A stretch of DNA of 64,000 bases, from positions 30,590,664 to 30,654,663 of the forward strand of contig CM025851.1 of the NCBI GenBank assembly GCA_003952965.2, in the 5' to 3' direction. The notes below the pieces were generated by a model that ran no database searches, was not told the DNA's origin, and saw nothing but the letters and a program-made list of their open reading frames with translations. Within the stretch, counting starts at the first letter, position 1; each line of letters starts with the position of its first letter. This stretch comes from Morella rubra (lineage: Eukaryota > Streptophyta > Magnoliopsida > Fagales > Myricaceae). The position numbers were made by a program, and so were the translations under genes. Positions 1 to 12,660 of this stretch are shown here, piece by piece.

Positions 1-1062
1 ATTGGTGAATAGTGGAGAAAGTCCAACGAAAAAAATAGCCTGAGCCGAACTACCTAAAAAAACAAGTGTTATCTCTCTATCCTTTTCTTTCTGTACTTGT
101 TTTATATTTGCCTCCTTGACGGATTAGGATTCAAATTCGTCTTCAACTAGTAATGATGAATTCAGAAGTAAGGTTAATTATACTAGTTTTACATCTTCTA
201 TCAATAGCATTGGAAATAGAAGTCTAGATGATGATAATCTATTGGATGAATAAATTGATGTTGATGAACCTCTTCAAATTGCTTATAATAACTTGTTTGA
301 AGAAAGTCTTAAGTTGAAAACGAAAAATCTTGCATCTTCTAAGAAGCTTAAGAACTTTGAAATAGAAAAATGAGACTTGTTGACTAAATGTTGTGAGAAA
401 ACTAGTTTAATTGATAATCTGAAAAGTTGTAATGCATCTCTAGAACTTAAGGTAAAAAGCCTAGAAATGGAACTAGAGAATCTATGTTAGAACTTCAAAT
501 TTTTTTTTGTGGTACAAAGAAGCTCAACAAAATATTAAGTTTAGGAATTTCTGCTGGTGATAAACATGGATTAGGATTGATACATTCTGATTCTAATGCA
601 TATATTACTAACAAAACTGCTTTTTGTACCTGTTGTTATTAAAGAAAAATTTCAGAGGTCAACAGTTAGCCATTCGTTATAAAAACATTGTTCAAAGCTT
701 TTATGTCACTTCTAGATCTGTCCTCACTTGATTCTATTGTGAAAAAAAGAGGTCATGTGAATTCAAAGTGCTTTAAATTGAAATCTAGCGAAACTAATTT
801 TCGAAACCATTTTCAAATTTAGCTTTTAATAAACTAATATCTCAAATTTCTAATTTGTTCAAACAAGTTGAATTTATTTACAAGAAAATGGATTTAATTT
901 CTAGAAATTCAACAATTTCAAAAAAGGTTTGGGTAAGAAAAAATGATGACACTTGAACATGTTATTACAAAAAATCAATTGGCTAATTTATTTACCATAC
1001 CTCTTGATGGTACAAGGTTTGAATTTTTAAGAAAATCAATTGATATTTGTTCAATGTTTTAA
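1..1062 (+). mobile_element. Copia retroelement fossil: LTR-end, gag coiled-coil and pol C-terminus
   Basis: A broken Ty1/Copia remnant. Bases 1-110 resemble the distal part of the solo LTR at 20330-21479 (a 'gccgaac-acctaaaa' block followed by 'atctctctatcctt'). About 250-480 encodes a lysine/leucine-rich coiled coil typical of SIRE-type gag proteins (for example FEESLKLKTKN). About 952-1062 reads as the end of Copia pol (NQLANLF-IPLDG-RFEFLR, compare the family pattern ENQLADIFTKPL). Most of pol is absent. Family assignment is from recognisable motifs only; the element is old and clearly broken. Confidence 0.6.
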
Positions 1063-2096
1063 GTGTGTCTTGCATTATAATTGATGTATAATATGATGTT
1101 GTTTAAGTTTTTAGATGTTTTTTAAAGTTCTGGAAAAATTTTGATTTTTCAAGAAATTTTGATTTATATGATGAAATTTTGATTTTTTGTAAATCTGCAA
1201 TTTTTAATGCTAATTCGAATTTTTAGTTAGCCTATGGTTAGTCTTTGGTCATCCGTCACTCTAACAAGTGTCAGAGATGAACATGTTAGAAGTCAGGTGA
1301 TGTTCATCAGTCTTAAGTATGAATGGGTATGCTTATAGGCGGAACCAGTGGGGGGGCCAACAGGGGCAGCTGCCCTGGTTGGCCTCAACAATCAGTTCAA
1401 TTTTTTTAATATATATATGATTTAGCCCAGGCCCGCCCCCCTTAGCCAGCCCAGCCCAATGTCTTAGATCCGGAAAGCATGCATTTCCAGTAAAGTTGAC
1501 CTACTTTAGTTGTTGCCGACCAATCAAAAAACACGTCACTATGCTTTTTTCTAGCACATGGGTGTCCATTCTAAGAAGGGTATTTTATTCAGAAAAAAAG
1601 ATCTAACGTCTTTTGGTATAAATTACAACTCCTTCACTAACTTAATCCAAAACAATTAAAGTATACGTTTAGTTCCATATGTCTATACACGTGGGCTGAA
1701 AATTTGGCTTCGTAACTAGAGAAGAATAAAGCAAAAAGCGGCAGAGAAAGGAAGTCAGAGAAGTCATTACTGTAATGGAACTAGAGAGGGTCTTGGTCGA
1801 TGAGTCTAATCCTCCGAAGAAGTTGGGCAACCATGACGGAATATAGTACAGAACGTGTATTTAAATATTTTTAATGTTTTTAGTTCTTAATTTTTGGTAT
1901 TTTAATTTTAAGATATTTTTTACATTATATAGTATTTTTTTTCCTTAAAGAGTTTACCCCTTTCAAATTTATTCTTGGTTGTGCCATTGGGTATGCTGTC
2001 AAGGTGAAGGTAAAAGGTTATGCTATATTACGTAGCATTTTACCCTTTGGTCATTTTACCACTTGTTATATTTTTTTTAGCATTTTCTATCGAAGC
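1063..2096. other. No gene recognised; AT-rich, with a hAT-like end motif
   Basis: AT-rich sequence following the pol remnant, probably 3' non-coding retroelement DNA. At 1340-1445 there is a G-run/C-run block (ggcggaaccagtggggg ... cccgccccccttagcc) resembling the ends of small hAT-type non-autonomous elements, but I could not find a matching duplication. Nothing else supportable. Confidence 0.3.
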
Positions 2097-2104
2097 CTCT
2101 CCAC

Positions 2105-2910
2105 TAGGGGTGAATAGCAGACTAGTCGAAAGCAAAATTTAACATTCCGACATCTAGTCTGCTAACTAGCAGATGACCAAAATTGAGTTCGCTTCTGCTT
2201 CTGACTCTTAGCGGACTTAGCGGAAGCGGATAGTGGAATTCCAACAATGTTTTGGGTTATACTTTTTGGCCCATTTGAGCATTTTTTACAAAAAATAAAG
2301 ATGTTATTCATTTATCACAATTCACAAATACTAAACAATTGCACCTCTTTTCTGTCTTGGGTTGTCAAGGGAGTTAGGTAGAAGCTATCAAGTAAACTTT
2401 AACCGACAACTTAACCTATGATATATATATTATGGCACATAAATAATTATTTCTTATGATTCTCATTTAAATATAGTGGAGTGGCTACAACTAAAGCATA
2501 TCCATGTGACAATTGTAAATATCCAAAGAACTTCTAAAGAACACATCTAAACCAACAACAAACAGCCAGCCAGTTGTCTCTATAATTCTTCCGCAATTGC
2601 AAATATCCAAAGAACACATCGTTGTCGAAAGAGCTCATCCAGTCTCTAGATATCTCATTGTCCAAAGAGCTCAACACTTTTGCAATTGCAAATATCCAAA
2701 GAACACATCTAAACCATCTACAAACAGCCAGATATCTCTATAATAAAAGCACCCTAAATTATTAGCTAACTAAACGAAAATGCACTAACCCTGAGCTCTT
2801 TCTTTTGGACGATGTATATCCGCGCCCACCTGACCATTTGGAGAGTAGACAAGATAAGCCTCATGAATCATGATCAATCCAGCCCAAATGTAGCAGAGAG
2901 GACAGAGACC

Positions 2911-2942
<32 letters not shown>

Positions 2943-3082
2943 TCGACAGAACCTAGAGACTTACAAAGATCTTCGTAGTGTGTTCGTTGCGTCAGCAGAC
3001 AGAGAGATTATGGTTGCGTCGTCGGAGAATACGAAGTTCAGCTGTAAGAGAAGAGAGAGAGAGTATGTCTTCGAAGTGATCG

Positions 3083-3118
<36 letters not shown>

Positions 3119-3527
3119 CAGAGGGACTGAAGGAGTGAGACTAAGGGCTTTTCGGGAAGGAGGGGGGGGGGAATAGGGGAGTCGGGAACTTAGGGTTTTT
3201 TAGTTTTCACTGTGGATCAAAACGGCATGTTTTGATCCATGATAAAATATTTTTTTTTATAAATATAACTAAACAACGTTGTTCTATTTAAAATAGAACG
3301 ATGTCGTTTTATTATTTAGTTAAAAAAATAAAAAAAATAAAAAAAAAAAACCGGTTTTCCGTTGAACCGGCGGAAAAGTCCGGTTCCGGTTCCGCCTCCG
3401 CCTCCGCCAAACCTCCAAATCTACCTCCGGTTCCAGTTCCTGGAAGCTACGGACCTCAGCTTCTCGGAACTGGTGACAGAAATGGAACTGGAGCTTCACT
3501 GGTGGCCGGATCGGACTTACACCCCTA
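2105..3527. mobile_element. Non-autonomous hAT-type DNA transposon with perfect 8-bp TSD
   Basis: The element begins TAGGGGTG and ends CACCCCTA, a short terminal inverted repeat. It is flanked on both sides by the identical 8-bp duplication CTCTCCAC (2097-2104 and 3528-3535). An 8-bp duplication plus this terminus is characteristic of hAT elements. It is 1423 bp long and shows no transposase-like reading frame. Inside are three copies of a 'caaatatccaaagaacacatc' type repeat (about 2510, 2593 and 2682), two GA microsatellites, and a GC-rich 3' part (3350-3520) rich in 'ccggttcc' and 'gcctcc'. The long frame at 2812-3138 runs through the GA repeats and is not credible as a gene. Movement would need a transposase supplied elsewhere. 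Confidence 0.8.
2909..3117 (+). repeat. Two (GA)n microsatellites
   Basis: Runs of GA at about 2911-2942 and 3086-3117 with interrupted GAGAGA between them, inside the hAT element. They generate a long but meaningless Glu/Arg frame. Confidence 0.85.
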
Positions 3528-3535
3528 CTCTCCAC

Positions 3536-6400
3536 CTCTGACCCATGCACTTCTCCATAGCTGATAACCTTGCTCAAATCTCGATCGTTTCACATGATAT
3601 TTGTTGGGATTTGCTTAAATTCTTCTTCCTCACAATCTCAAAGGTATTTTTCTTAACTCTTGTGAGATTTTTTGGATCAAAATCTGTAAATTTGTGTTCT
3701 TGGCAAAACCCTTATGGGTTTTGGTTGATTTCTCTTAGATCTATTCTTTTTCTTGGATATAAGTGTAAGAAATCATATGGGCTTTATTTATTAAGCCATT
3801 TAGAGGTTGATTGCATTATTTTTACCTCAGATCTATAAGATTTGTGATTCAAATCTCTACCTCTTTGAAAATTTTTGCATTTTGCTACTTTTGAGACAAT
3901 GGTAGATTTCTCTTATTAAAATGTTTGGGTATTGTTTATTTCATCAACACTATGGCCGAATATGATGTTAGAATAGAGACTTCTCATTTCTTTTTATAAA
4001 AAAATATGTTTTCTCAAGATTTCAAGTCTTTATCACACACGGGTTGGATTTTTTGTCCACTACTTTGTAGTTTTTTTATTTTTGCTTCTCTATTGCAATT
4101 AAATATTGATTCTTATATCATCCTTAGTGCTTATTTGTTGAGTTTGGATGAATCTCGTATATGGATTAATTGTGCAATTGTTAAGTTGTTGAAATATTTT
4201 GCACCATAGTCATTATATTGATAATTCAATGTGCTATACAATTTATTTGTTCATATGGATTATTATGTAAATGGAAAAAAGTGATATGTTGATTAGAAAA
4301 TATAGTGGCACATTATTCTTTGTATTTGTGTGTGATTATGGTGTGCTGGAATTCTCTAGTTGTGAGTTGGAATTACATCTTAGTGAGCTGAAAATATGTT
4401 GGGTTGTGATGGAATATTATTTTTAAATAATCTTGCGAGCAGAACCTTATTTTCAGATTGTATGATGAGCGGGAAACTCCATGTGTTGAGCCGGAACTTT
4501 GGTTTAGATAATATGTTGAGCTGCAATACTATTCCAAGATTACATATTAAGCTGGAACTATATTTTGATATGTTTTATATGATAAATTTGTGTTCTAGTT
4601 GGATATTAGTTGATTCAAAGAATCTGTTTATATTGTTTTAGATATTTTTGTAATAATGCTCTGTTATATTTTTCAGATTATTGATGTGGATTATTTGAAC
4701 AGATTTATTATCTTAAATGTCTATGATATGAATTTGTGTTGGATTATTGATATATTTCTATAAGTTGAAAGTTATATTCAAGTTAGTAAGTTCTTGAAAT
4801 TGATTAAAAACTTACATGTGATAGTAATGTGCAAGTATATGTTGTTATGTTGGATTATTAACCACATTCCGTAGTACTATGTGTTGGAAGATCATAATTA
4901 CTATGTTCTATGTATGTGAATTGAAAGGGTTTGCTTGAGCTGAAACTATGTGCTAGAAAATTTCGTTTAAGCTTATGAGTCTTACATACTGAGATTATGT
5001 TGGCTGAGCTTATTAGTTTCATATATTGTGATTATTTTGAAATCAACATTTAGATTAAAGGGAAATTTGATAACTATTAACAGATTTTATATTGTTGTAA
5101 AATTGAATCTGTTGATGGAATTATGATACTCTATTTTCAAAAAATATTCTGTTTATTATTGAGTATATTTGGACAGATTTTTTTTGAGCTAGACTTTGTT
5201 TAATGTTCAGTTGGTATATGGAATATTTACAAGAAATGCTCATATCACAAATTATGTTTTTGAAGTGAGTTACATGTACAAATTGTATATGTTATATGGT
5301 CTGTTGCATACAATATCTTCTCTGTTTAAAACTAACAGCATATTTAGTATTGATGCATTCTATATTTTGGAACTCACTTTGCTATCTTGTTTATAGCAGA
5401 AGCAACCAAAGCTTCCAAGACTTCAACAACAGCTTCACCATTTCAGTCCCCTCATAATGAGCATCTTACCTCTGATGAGAAAGATCATGGTAGTATGAGT
5501 GATATGGAGGATTGACTCCTTCGTCTTTTCCATGACAAAAAGGGGGAGAAATTAGAGCAAGGGAGAGCTGAAGAGTAAGGGGGAGTTGGAGCTTATAGCT
5601 TTCTTTTGTTGTGTTGCTGATTGGAGTTAGAGAGAGTTTTGTTGTTGATGGAGTTGATGACTTGCTAAAGTGAAGAATGGATGAAGAAATTTAGAAGTGC
5701 TAATTTCTTTTACTAGTTTTTGTTCTTTGTTATTTTGTGAACAATGTTTCTGATGTTATATTTGCTGAATTATGTGTTCTTTTTGTGTTACTGAACTAGA
5801 ATGGTTGAAGATTGTATAAGTGTTAACTTCTTTTCTACCTTTCAGTTTATCTTGTTTCTATGTGCTGAACTATGAATTATGTTATGATGATACTTTGTAA
5901 TGAATATACTGATGCATCCATTTGCTTGTTAATATTGAGATTAGCTTGTTTTTAAATTCTGATATTTTAAGTCTTTAGCTAATACTCTCTTTGATCTGGT
6001 TAATCTGATTTCTATGAGTGATTTGGATATAGTTCTTATAGATTTGATTAATTCTGTAAGTTGTTAAAGTTCTTTTATTGAGATTAGAACTATTGAGTGT
6101 TGAAAAATTGCATTGAACTTCCTTAGGTGATTAATGATTATATTTTCTTGTTGGAAGTTGTAATAATGCAAAATTGTGATCTTATCTGTACTAATTTGTT
6201 GCAAATGATTATAATGATCATGATTGAGTTTAAGTGTGATTTCAGGTACTCGAATCACAAGACAATTTGTTTAGGAACTTTGTTAGTTTCTCAAGGCTGC
6301 ATAATATTGTAAACTAAGTTCTATTTTTAGTGATACCAGAACTTAGATTAGATTTGTGTTATCTTAAGGTTTTGTCATGAAAATTTCCAAAGGGGGAGAT
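3536..6400 (+). mobile_element. Copia (SIRE-like) 3' internal region with env-like tail and polypurine tract
   Basis: AT-rich, mostly non-coding fossil DNA continuous with the sequence left of the hAT insertion. About 5400-5514 encodes a short acidic tail ending in MSDMEDW, followed by the frame DKKGEKLEQGRAEE with 'aaaaagggggagaa'. This is typical of the end of the extra, envelope-like frame of SIRE-type Copia elements. The polypurine tract 'aaagggggaga' is at 6389-6399, immediately before an LTR. Between 3.6 and 5.4 kb nothing else is recognisable. Broken, old. Confidence 0.5.
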
Positions 6401-7594
6401 TGAGAATGTACATATAAAATTGGCCTGATTTTCATGGGCAAAACAATACTTTTTATTAATGTATTTTTGCTGTAGAATGTATAAAACAACTTGGTCTGGT
6501 CTATGGAGGTTCTGGAGGTTGGTAGACTGTGGAAGAGGCTTCTAGAAGGGTCTCTTAACGAATTGGAAGGTTTGGGGCATTTTACAGTGTGTTCTGGAGT
6601 TTTTTTGGTGGTAAGGTTAGCTTATGGTCAGACTGAGGTTAACCTAGCGAACTTTATAACAAATTCAGGTTTTTAGCTTAGAAAATCCGCCCAAACCTCT
6701 TCTTTAACCCATAATACATTTCTACCCTTACCAAAACATTATATAAACTATTCCTGAGCCTCAAGCATTTTTTACGTACGTTGAAATTGTATTACCTTCA
6801 TAAATCCTCTCTAGACCCCTTTGTACTATGTTTCCTCTCTCTAAGCCAAACACCTTTTGTTTTGACATATGAATTTGAGAGAATCATTTCTTCCCTCTGT
6901 TGGAAGAGTTTATTCCTTTCATACTTGGTCTCTAAGAAGATCAAATCACCAAAATTCAAGGGTCTTGAGAGATTCTCAGGAAAGATTGTTGCTAAAGTTT
7001 TCAGGAGTGGAAGGGCTGACGAGTTCATCGGCGTCTACATAAGAACGGACTGGAGTTACTGGTCATAGAATTGCGTGTTGGGCACCAGCCCAAGAAGGTT
7101 TCTTGGGTGGCTTTATTGAAGATTGAGGGATCTGAAAAGTGAAAGGTTTTTACTTAGTATCATCATTTTGTAAAGTTTGAAAGTTCTTATTGTGTTGATT
7201 GGTGTTGCATTTGCACACCCGGAATGTTTTTGTCTCTTGGAGGAAGACATTCTCAAGAGATTTTCACTTTGTAACCAAAATTCCTTGTGTTCTTTATTTT
7301 GGTAGCTTGTTTAAATTGCTTAAGTTGTTCTTGTGATTCTCTTAATATCTTTAGTCATCTTGATTGTTTTTTGAAAATCTAGTACTTTAGTTAAACAATT
7401 TTAGAGATAAAGATTTTTCTGTCATAAATTGTTTTGCTGTAAATTACTGTTGGTCTCAAATTTTACAAATTTGGTATTTTTATTTGATTGATAATTGTAG
7501 TGATATTTTCCTGTAAAAGAAAAAGGTTGTTAAATTTTTAAATACTTATTCACCCCCGGCCTTTAGGTATGTATTGGGTCTAACTTGGTTTTCA
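6401..7594 (+). mobile_element. 3' LTR of Copia element
   Basis: It starts TG directly after the polypurine tract and ends CA at 7594. Near the end is the 'attcacccccggcctttagg' block that Copia/SIRE LTRs usually carry. A TATA-like 'atataaacta' is at 6741-6750. The right boundary abuts a receptor-kinase exon fragment, so this element probably removed or displaced the upstream part of that gene. About 1.19 kb, in the usual range for this lineage. Confidence 0.6.
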
Positions 7595-7874
7595 CTTATA
7601 CAATGAACCCAACTGAGAAATGTCCTGTCTATAGCTTCAGTGTATTGGCATTAGAAGTCATGAAGGCAAACCGGGAAATTTTCTCTCCTAACTAGCATCT
7701 CCAAAAGCTACGAATATCATTCAGCTAAAGGATGTGTTGGACCAGCGTCTTCCATTTCCAACACCACAAGTCGAGGATGAGTTTGTAACTGCTGTAAAGC
7801 TTGCAACTGAATGCTTAAATTTCTATTCAGAATCTAGACCAACCATGTACCAAGCCCAAATGGTGCATTCCTAG
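7595..7874 (+). pseudogene. LRR receptor-like kinase, C-terminal kinase fragment
   Basis: This short fragment matches the last exon of the receptor-kinase pseudogene at 14230-19255 almost residue for residue. It starts at the equivalent of AYTM, continues through a degraded SFSVLALEVM (subdomain IX, normally SFGV-ALEV), then LDQRLP, KLATECL and ESRPTM (subdomain XI), and ends VHS-stop at 7872-7874 exactly where the paralogue ends. Relative to the paralogue the stretch around 7665-7700 is disturbed. Everything upstream (LRRs, membrane segment, N-lobe) is missing, with a Copia LTR ending at its first base. It is a dead remnant of a tandem duplicate, and no function is expected. Confidence 0.85.
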
Positions 7875-8757
7875 AGCCAATATCTTTTGCATTGAGTTGA
7901 TCAGAAAAGTCACGCGCAAGAGGGTTACTGATTTATCAAGTCTGGCAAGGACAATACGTTCTAAAATCTAGTTTTGGGATATCTAATCCAGTAGGGTTAT
8001 AATTTTCATCGCAAGTGTCTCGATGTAATCTTGACGATGTTTGATGTCAAAATATCAACGAACATCCGCTATTTTCCTTGTTTAAATTGGTAGCAAAAGA
8101 ACATATATACTACTGAATCAAAATTTTACGAGATCCCCCAAATCTTGACGAAAACAGATTTGATTTTCCTTTATTCAACGAGATGAAATCTAAACCATCG
8201 CCGCCCTCTGGTCTTAAGTTCTGGCAAGACCGCGAGTTTTAGGGTAAGGCGGCCCGAATTGGGCTGGGCTAAATTTGCTCGTACAACTTTCCTTGCACGT
8301 CTCATACTATTGTGAATTTATCCGGATTTAAGGCCAAGCACCAAATCCCAGTTTATACAATATAACGCAATTAATGAACATCTGGGCTTTGAAATTGAAT
8401 CTTTGCCTATAAAGCAGACAAAGCTCGTTCGTGCGTCCTAGGCTAGCTCCTGTCTAGCGACAAAAAATAGAAAAGCCCAAATTGTCGCAGATTGTACCTT
8501 CTGACATCATGTTTTTATAAGTTATAACAGCCACAAGAAACTCTGTTGAAACAACTTTCAATATATATATATATATATATATATATTTGTGTAGGTTTTG
8601 AAATAATTATTTTTATAATGATAAGAAATTCTTTAAAAAGAGAGGGGAAAACTAAAAGGCATCTCTTGATGAACAGGTATCTTTCAATGAAGAGGCACTA
8701 GTTAAAGATTAGCTGTATAGAACAATCACTTTGGTTCGTGAAAATATACGAAAAGAA
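7875..8757. other. 3' flank of receptor-kinase fragment; (TA)n run
   Basis: No gene. The stretch 8340-8700 resembles 25420-25632 plus 26653-26740. Shared blocks include 'ctctgttgaaacaactttca' against 'ttctgttgaaacaactttca', and 'gaaataattatttttataat' against 'gaaataattatttttgtaat'. This marks it as the duplicated downstream flank of the receptor-kinase locus. A (TA)n microsatellite is at 8562-8586. Confidence 0.6.
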
Positions 8758-9262
8758 AGGGTAAACTCATAATTAGCCTCTTATGTTTGAGTAAAAATCA
8801 AGTCGTTATCCTTATTTTTCAATCCAACAATTTGAGATTCATAACTTTCAAAACCTATCAATCTTCGCCCCCGTCTAAATTAGACGTTAAGTCTGACGGA
8901 AAATCGTACAAAATGACCAAAATGCCCCTCCAAGGCTAAATTTTAAAAAATAAAGAAAAATAATATAAATTTAAGAAATAAATTAAAAATAAATAGAGTA
9001 TTGAAATAGAGTTTCAATATTTTTTTAAAAAATATTATTCTTTTAAAAAATATCGTTTTTATTTTTAATGAATTTTTTTAATTTTTTTATTCTTGAGGGG
9101 CATTTTGGTCATTTTTCATGCTTTTCCGTTTGATTTAACGTCTAATTTAGACGGGGGCGAAGATTGATAGGTTTTGAAAGTTATGGGTCTCAATATTGTT
9201 GGATTGAAAAATAAGGGTAGCAACTTGATTTTTACCCAAACATAGGGGCACTACAAAAAAAC

Positions 9263-9500
9263 AGGTCTATAGCGGCGGTCTCTAAAAACGCCGCTATAGA
9301 CCCCTATCCTCGCGTTTTATTTTAAACGCGACTAAAAACACCCCTATAGCGGCGGTCTTTATAGCGGCGATCATCAACCGCCGCTATAGACTCCTGTAGC
9401 AGCGTCACTGTAGCGGCGGTCTCTAGATTGTATACCTACAACGGCGGTCATACTGACCGCCGCTGTATCTTGTACCTTTAGCGGCATTTTTGTGAAAAAC
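9263..9500. repeat. CACTA left subterminal repeats
   Basis: Multiple copies of 'tatagcggcggtc' and its inverse 'gaccgccgctata' within 240 bp. They are mirrored by the cluster at 12855-13205. Typical of sites bound by CACTA transposases. Confidence 0.85.
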
Positions 9501-10479
9501 GCCGCTATAGGTATAGTTGGAAAAAAATTAAAAAAAAATCCAAAATTATATGTTATTTAATGTTAATAATTATTTTTATAGACTATTTTATTCCTTTTAA
9601 TACATAATTTTATTTTGTCACGTGTTTAAAAAAATTTTAGGAGACCTACTTAATAAAATATGGAATTAAAAGGAGTTTTATGAAAATTGAAGTTGTTATA
9701 TGGATTAGAAATAATGTTATGAAAGTTATATCTATGATTGTTATGGTAATTGTATTTTTATTGACTAAATCTAAGTAGTTTAGACATCTATTATCATATG
9801 CTTATAATGAGCATATTGATGTGATGGGGGAGCCGAGTCAGACGATGCTGAGCTGTCAGATTACACATTGATGGCGCTGAATTACCTTGAGCGGGTAGAT
9901 CAGCGCAAGGATGGCAAGAAATCGTAATCTAACCTAATTGGGTAGTTTTCGTGCACGTGTCGTTTTTTGGTCATAACTTTGGCTACGAGTATCCGATTCG
10001 CGCCCATGACCCCAATTCGGAAAGCTCTTTTCGGCGCGCACGTCGTGGTCACCCAGCTATGCTTTGGTGCGCCTCGTTTCGAGCCCTAAATCCGCTGTTT
10101 TCCCTCTCAAAAACCTATTTTTAGTTATGATTTTCTTTCCTTTACCGTTAGGAATTATTTCTGAACCCGATTTGGGCCAGTTTTTGGCAGTCTATTTATT
10201 TTGGTAAAATCCCATTAGGGATGAGATTTTAGTTATTTTAGCCCGGCTTGTGGGTTATTTTTTTGGAACATGCATGATTTAATTATGACATATTATTTAA
10301 TTTCAAACAAAAAGATATTGTGAGATTAATTAGCTTATGCAATTAAAGTACATAACTTAATATCTGTCATAGTTATTATGGTAATTGAATATTTTATTGA
10401 TTATAATTAACAATTATATTTCAATATTTGTAATATAAGACTAATTACCTAAAATTCATAGTTATTAATTACCTAAAAC

Positions 10480-10862
10480 GTTGCCGTTCCCACCTCCCCC
10501 ACCTCCCCCTCCCCCTCCCCTTTCTTAAAAACTCCCCTGCGCCCTAAAACGCCAAAATTCCCCCACCCCCCCGCCCTAAAACGCGAAATTCAACCCACCC
10601 CCCCCCACAGCCCTCACCCCCTGGTCCCCCGAGCTCCCTCTCCTTGCCGTCACTCACCACCCACCAGGCCACCCTCCGGCCTCTCTCTCTCTCTCTCTCT
10701 CCCCTTCTCTTTGGCATTATCTTGTTCTTTTTCGCAATTTTCCTGTTTAAGGTTTTTTCTTTTGACAGATCTCTTTTGATTTCAGTTGGGTTTCATTGAT
10801 TTTGCAGGTAAGCTTCTTCGATTTCAATTGGGTTTCTCCATCGTTGCCCTCTTTGATTTCAG
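10480..10862 (+). promoter_or_regulatory. Captured GC-rich 5' leader/promoter-like segment
   Basis: Inside the AT-rich CACTA element, a C-rich block (10490-10680) with a (CT)n run at about 10679-10700 leads into 'tttgatttcag' at 10852-10862. It looks like the upstream region and first intron of a host gene copied along with the exon that follows. Whether it is active cannot be told from sequence. Confidence 0.4.
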
Positions 10863-10994
10863 TCTCGAGGCAGAGACCTATCAGACTCCAACGTTTTCAA
10901 TGGCCACAAAGAAGAAACAGTGCTTCCGATTCTGATAGTGGGTGCTGGACCAGTGGGTCTCGTTCTCGCTATACTTCTGACCAAACTGGGTATT
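10863..10994 (+). pseudogene. Captured exon fragment of FAD-binding monooxygenase
   Basis: An uninterrupted 44-codon frame starts after a 3'-splice-site-like 'gatttcag'. It encodes a dinucleotide-binding beta-alpha-beta start: LPILIVGAGPVGLVLAILLT, containing the GxGxxG motif (GAGPVG). This is the N-terminal FAD-binding signature of the UbiH/phenol-hydroxylase-like monooxygenases (PF01494 type). The full protein is several hundred residues; only the first nucleotide-binding element is here. The reading frame is lost after LTKLGI, where a GT could be the old donor. Captured by the surrounding CACTA element; no enzyme can be made from it. Confidence 0.75.
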
Positions 10995-12198
10995 AGTTCT
11001 TTGACCCTTATGTTTCATTTTTGGCAGTGTTTGGCTGTACAGAAAGTTTGGGAAGTGAAAATTAAAATTGAAATGTATCATGCCAATAGCAGATATTGTA
11101 ATTGCTATCACACGACTTATTTTATATGGCAATTACTAAGCACTTGTTTGTGTTGGATGGTTTTATGAAGGATTGAGTGCTCATATATCTCCTGAATTAC
11201 CCATATAAGGATTATTATGTTTTGTGAATAAGTATTATCTTTTTTATGAAGCTTATAAACTTGTATATCTAGTATAAAGTGAATTGGGTACCTGTCTCTA
11301 GAGGAATATACTAGGAATAAGGTTTGAGTTGTTTTCCACATTCATAAGTTGCACTTAACATGCTATCTTGAATCCCCAACCACACTCTCTCCCAGGTCTC
11401 ATGGTAGTACGAGATGCATTTTTATAGAGCTTATCGGCCTTTTGATTTTTGTTTTTTTAATATTCAACTGAAAATTAGATCATTTTTCAGTGTATTTGCA
11501 ATGGATTGTTCTTTATTTCCTTACAACAGGAAAATGTATATGCTATAAAATTTGAGAGCCTTGAGCTCCATAGTTTGAAAAAGTTGTGGTGTGTGTTTGT
11601 GATTGGCAATGGGGGTTTATGATTAACAAAGGAATCCAATATAATGTAAATTCTTGTCTGTTTAACAGTTATTCAAATATTGACAGTTTGTTGATAAGTA
11701 ATTCATGTCAAACACGTTAGTTCTTTCCCTCCACACTGTTCACTGTTGGCATCCTGGCAATTTTCTACTGCAAGATATAATTTCTTTGTTGCTTTTTGTG
11801 TAATTACTCTTGTCGTCTTTGTGTCACTGGTTTGTATTTGAAATGTAGATGCTGTCTAAGTAAAAGGCTCAAACATATCTTCTTAGCATCTTTTTGTTAT
11901 TATTATTTAACTTTCAGTTGTTCTTGGTCAAGTGGTTATTAGGTATTATAGATGATATGCTATAATAAAAATCCATTTGAGTTGGGAATGTTATCTTTCA
12001 AGATATTGTGAATATTAGGCATCTGTTGGGGCATTTTAACTTTTATTTCACATACTTTGGTCTCTCTTGTGCCATTATTTCTCGTACTGTTATGATTTTC
12101 TATAAGAGCCACTTGTTTTTCACCAGGTTTCTGGTTTTTGAACACTAGAGCTACACATTTTCTCATGATAATGTGCTCAAGTACAACTGTCATTGTAG
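10995..12198 (+). other. Interior of CACTA element, intron-like
   Basis: T-rich plus-strand DNA of roughly 1.2 kb without a supported gene. Given the flanking captured exons with splice-site-like borders, it is probably captured intron sequence from one or more donors (inference). Confidence 0.4.
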
Positions 12199-12329
12199 GT
12201 GCTCCAACATCAAAGCACTTCCAGGTGCCAATCGTTTAATTAAACATTTTGCCGGTCATGGGGTCCCAATGGCATTAGCTTCAAATTCTCTAAGGGCAAA
12301 CATAGAGAGCAAAATTTCTTCTCATCATG
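12199..12329 (+). pseudogene. Captured exon of FMN hydrolase / riboflavin kinase (HAD domain)
   Basis: An open segment bordered by 'cattgtag' on the left and 'catcatg|gtata' on the right, i.e. intact-looking splice sites. It encodes IKALPGANRLIKHF followed by HGVPMALASNS and RANIESKISSHHG. These match the HAD phosphatase part of plant bifunctional FMN hydrolase/riboflavin kinase; the ALASNS block corresponds to HAD motif II (a Ser/Thr after hydrophobics). Only about 43 codons are present, without the nucleophilic Asp motif I. It is a captured exon inside the CACTA element. Another HAD-family donor cannot be excluded. Confidence 0.7.
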
Positions 12330-12407
12330 GTATAATTCAAAAAAACTTAAAAACTTTGTGCAGCCCTATTGGGAAAATTTCTCAGGTATTATGTTTTATG
12401 TTCTTGA

Positions 12408-12660
<253 letters not shown>

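Noticed and set aside
2812-3138. 108-codon frame as a gene
   Set aside because: It runs through GA microsatellites (ERERER) within a hAT element and shows no domain.
9263-9500. CRISPR-like array of repeated 'tatagcggcggt' units
   Set aside because: Repeats occur in both orientations, spacing is irregular and they lie beside CACTA ends in a plant genome. They are transposon subterminal repeats.
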